From positions 62,001 through 126,000 of the forward strand of contig NZ_BJXA01000019.1 in the NCBI RefSeq assembly GCF_007990755.1: a DNA stretch of 64,000 bases, written 5' to 3'. Positions 62,920-64,000 of this stretch are shown here, one piece after another (within the stretch, counting starts at the first letter, position 1; every line of letters begins with the position of its first letter). Origin of the DNA: Nocardia ninae NBRC 108245. GTDB taxonomy: Bacteria > Actinomycetota > Actinomycetes > Mycobacteriales > Mycobacteriaceae. The notes beneath the pieces are model-generated. The model saw nothing but the letters and a program-made list of their open reading frames with translations. It was not told where the DNA came from and did no database searches. A program made the translations under genes and the position numbers.

Positions 62920-63467
62920 ACCGCCACCCGCGCCTGCTCGCTCGCGAGCAACGTGCACGTCGACGGCGCGCACGGCGACGGATCCTCGGGGCGGCACTGC
63001 CCAGCGCAGCCCAGGTGATCACCCTCAGCTCCCACGCGCTCAGCACTGTCACCGACAGTGATCCCGAAATATTGCGTCTGATACGGGATTTGGCTGCCAT
63101 CGGCTGGCACAGCCACTACGCCGACTATCCGGGTTTACCGCCTGATGCCGCAGTCGCGGCAGACGATTCAGAGTTCACTCACCAAGCGTTGCTGGTCGGG
63201 CTCGATCGTCACCTTCGTCACCGGCTTTCCCATCGCCAGCGTCGACGGGTGAAGGTGCACACCGAACCACTGGCCATGGTCATCGACCGGCTCGTCTGCC
63301 TCGCCATCACCCACAACGTCCTCGCAGTCGCTGGCGATAGCCACAGCGGAGTCCGCGAGCTCGACACCGCACTGGCCGACCTCGCGCTCGGCTACGACCA
63401 ATTGGTTGCCGACCTCGTCACCGGACGACGACGCCAACCACGTTTCGCCATCAGCCGCGCCATCTGA
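62916..63467 (+). CDS. hypothetical basic helical protein
   Basis: 183-residue protein. The first 25 residues are very basic (LAREQRARRRRARRRILG), plausible for nucleic-acid binding. The rest is helical (VITLSSHALSTVTDSDPEIL, RLIRDLAAIGWHSHYADYPG, LAMVIDRLVCLAITHNVLAV). Not recognised. ATGA overlap with the preceding small gene shows coupling, and a strong hairpin follows 20 bp downstream, closing the transcription unit. Confidence 0.6.
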   Translation: MNRHPRLLAREQRARRRRARRRILGAALPSAAQVITLSSHALSTVTDSDPEILRLIRDLAAIGWHSHYADYPGLPPDAAVAADDSEFTHQALLVGLDRHLRHRLSHRQRRRVKVHTEPLAMVIDRLVCLAITHNVLAVAGDSHSGVRELDTALADLALGYDQLVADLVTGRRRQPRFAISRAI

Positions 63468-63486
63468 ACATCCCCACCACCCCACC

Positions 63487-63529
63487 GAGGTAGGCACCGG
63501 ACAGGTCGTAACTGCCCGGTGCCTACCTC
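63487..63529 (+). terminator. hairpin terminator
   Basis: GAGGTAGGCACCGG (63487-63500) pairs with CCGGTGCCTACCTC (63516-63529); extra CAG/CTG pairs extend the stem inward. It follows the stop of the basic helical protein gene and precedes the ParB-like gene, with TTTC just after the stem. Confidence 0.8.
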
Positions 63530-63552
63530 TTTCACGATAGGAGCACCGAACA

Positions 63553-64000
63553 ATGACCACCACCATCGACACACCAAAGGGCACCGACCCCGGCGACAAC
63601 ACCGACCTTCCACCCGAAGCCCAGCCGGTGGCCACACCGTCCGACATCACCGATTCGACCGTGCCCGCCCCCGCTGTCGAAGCGGGGTTCATGGATCCGA
63701 ACGACCTCGTGATAGCCGAGAACGTCCGGCTCACGTTCAACCTCGATGACCATCCCAAATACACGGCGTCGATCGGCGAGCGCGGCGTGTTGTTGCCGAT
63801 CAAGGCAGAGCGGATGCCCGACGGCACTATCGAGGTCCGCGACGGCCAACTGCGGACCCTGATCGCGCTGACACTCGGGCTGACGCGGATACCGGTATGG
63901 ATCACCACCGCCGTTGCCCCTGGAACCCCTGAGGCCGAGATCACGCGCATCAGCGATCAGATCACGGTCAATGATCGCCGTATCCCTCTCACCGATGGTG
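63553..64000 (+). CDS. ParB-like N-terminal domain protein (cut by window end)
   Basis: First 149 codons of a ParB/Srx-fold protein. A 50-residue disordered, Pro/Thr/Asp-rich lead is followed by DPNDLVIAENVRLTFNLDDH, SIGERGVLLPIKAERMPDGT and IEVRDGQLRTLIALTLGLTR, matching the ParB N-terminal domain; VRDGQLR stands where ParB has the GERR-type CTP/phosphate loop. Such proteins partition plasmids or act in plasmid maintenance and conjugation modules. ATG at 63553, with AGGAG upstream at 63539-63543. The HTH part lies beyond the window. Confidence 0.82.
   Translation, partial: MTTTIDTPKGTDPGDNTDLPPEAQPVATPSDITDSTVPAPAVEAGFMDPNDLVIAENVRLTFNLDDHPKYTASIGERGVLLPIKAERMPDGTIEVRDGQLRTLIALTLGLTRIPVWITTAVAPGTPEAEITRISDQITVNDRRIPLTDG

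Noticed and set aside
1-64000. CRISPR arrays, rRNA genes, riboswitches
   Set aside because: No regularly spaced direct-repeat array, no rRNA signature and no recognised riboswitch was found on reading both strands.

Overview
The window is high-GC actinobacterial DNA. TetR, MarR and Lsr2-type proteins, frequent GTG starts and ATGA/GTGA gene overlaps suggest Nocardia, Rhodococcus or a close mycolic-acid relative; this is inference, since no rRNA or other marker gene is present. Most of it reads as an accessory, island-like region with recombinases, a relaxase, a phage-defence operon and many decayed gene fragments.

Layout. 1-5.8 kb is the end of a secondary-metabolite locus: cytochrome P450, a ketoreductase/dehydratase-like protein from the polyketide/PUFA synthase world, a second P450 and a convergent MpaB-type oxygenase. 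6-17 kb holds single metabolic genes (DUF2834 protein, exo/endonuclease/phosphatase, DUF1963 protein, methyltransferase, cupin plus amidohydrolase, TetR/amine oxidase pair) mixed with an internally deleted IS3-type element and pseudogenes. 17-28 kb is a gene graveyard with a few intact genes: TetR with a DUF6463 protein, a pentapeptide-repeat membrane protein, a TerD fusion and small hypotheticals, among remnants of a large serine recombinase, an Lsr2 C-terminus, a Ser/Thr kinase and a relaxase.

28.3-38.9 kb is the highlight: a five-gene minus-strand operon in the order drmE-like, drmA helicase, drmB (DUF1998), drmC (phospholipase D), DNA methyltransferase. This is a DISARM-type anti-phage system. 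The methylase resembles the DUF1156 amino-methyltransferase type, not the cytosine-C5 enzyme expected beside drmE, so the locus looks like a non-canonical DISARM variant. Divergent from it is a 1588-residue TrwC/MobF relaxase-helicase of a conjugative element, whose 3' end runs into two small antisense genes.

44-50.6 kb contains a Nudix, aminotransferase and sugar-dehydrogenase operon divergent from an XRE/TPR regulator and an APH-type kinase (possible amino-sugar or aminocyclitol metabolism), followed by a glycosyltransferase. At 51.69-51.74 kb the 3' half of a tRNA-Pro(UGG) gene marks an integration end. Right of it lie a membrane coiled-coil protein, a large serine recombinase, and a tyrosine recombinase with its AbrB-like partner. 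From 57.7 kb to the end runs a plasmid/ICE maintenance module: DUF4192 protein bracketed by two related >110-bp hairpin repeats, DprA-like, frameshifted ComM-like, DUF932, small proteins and a ParB-like protein cut by the window edge.
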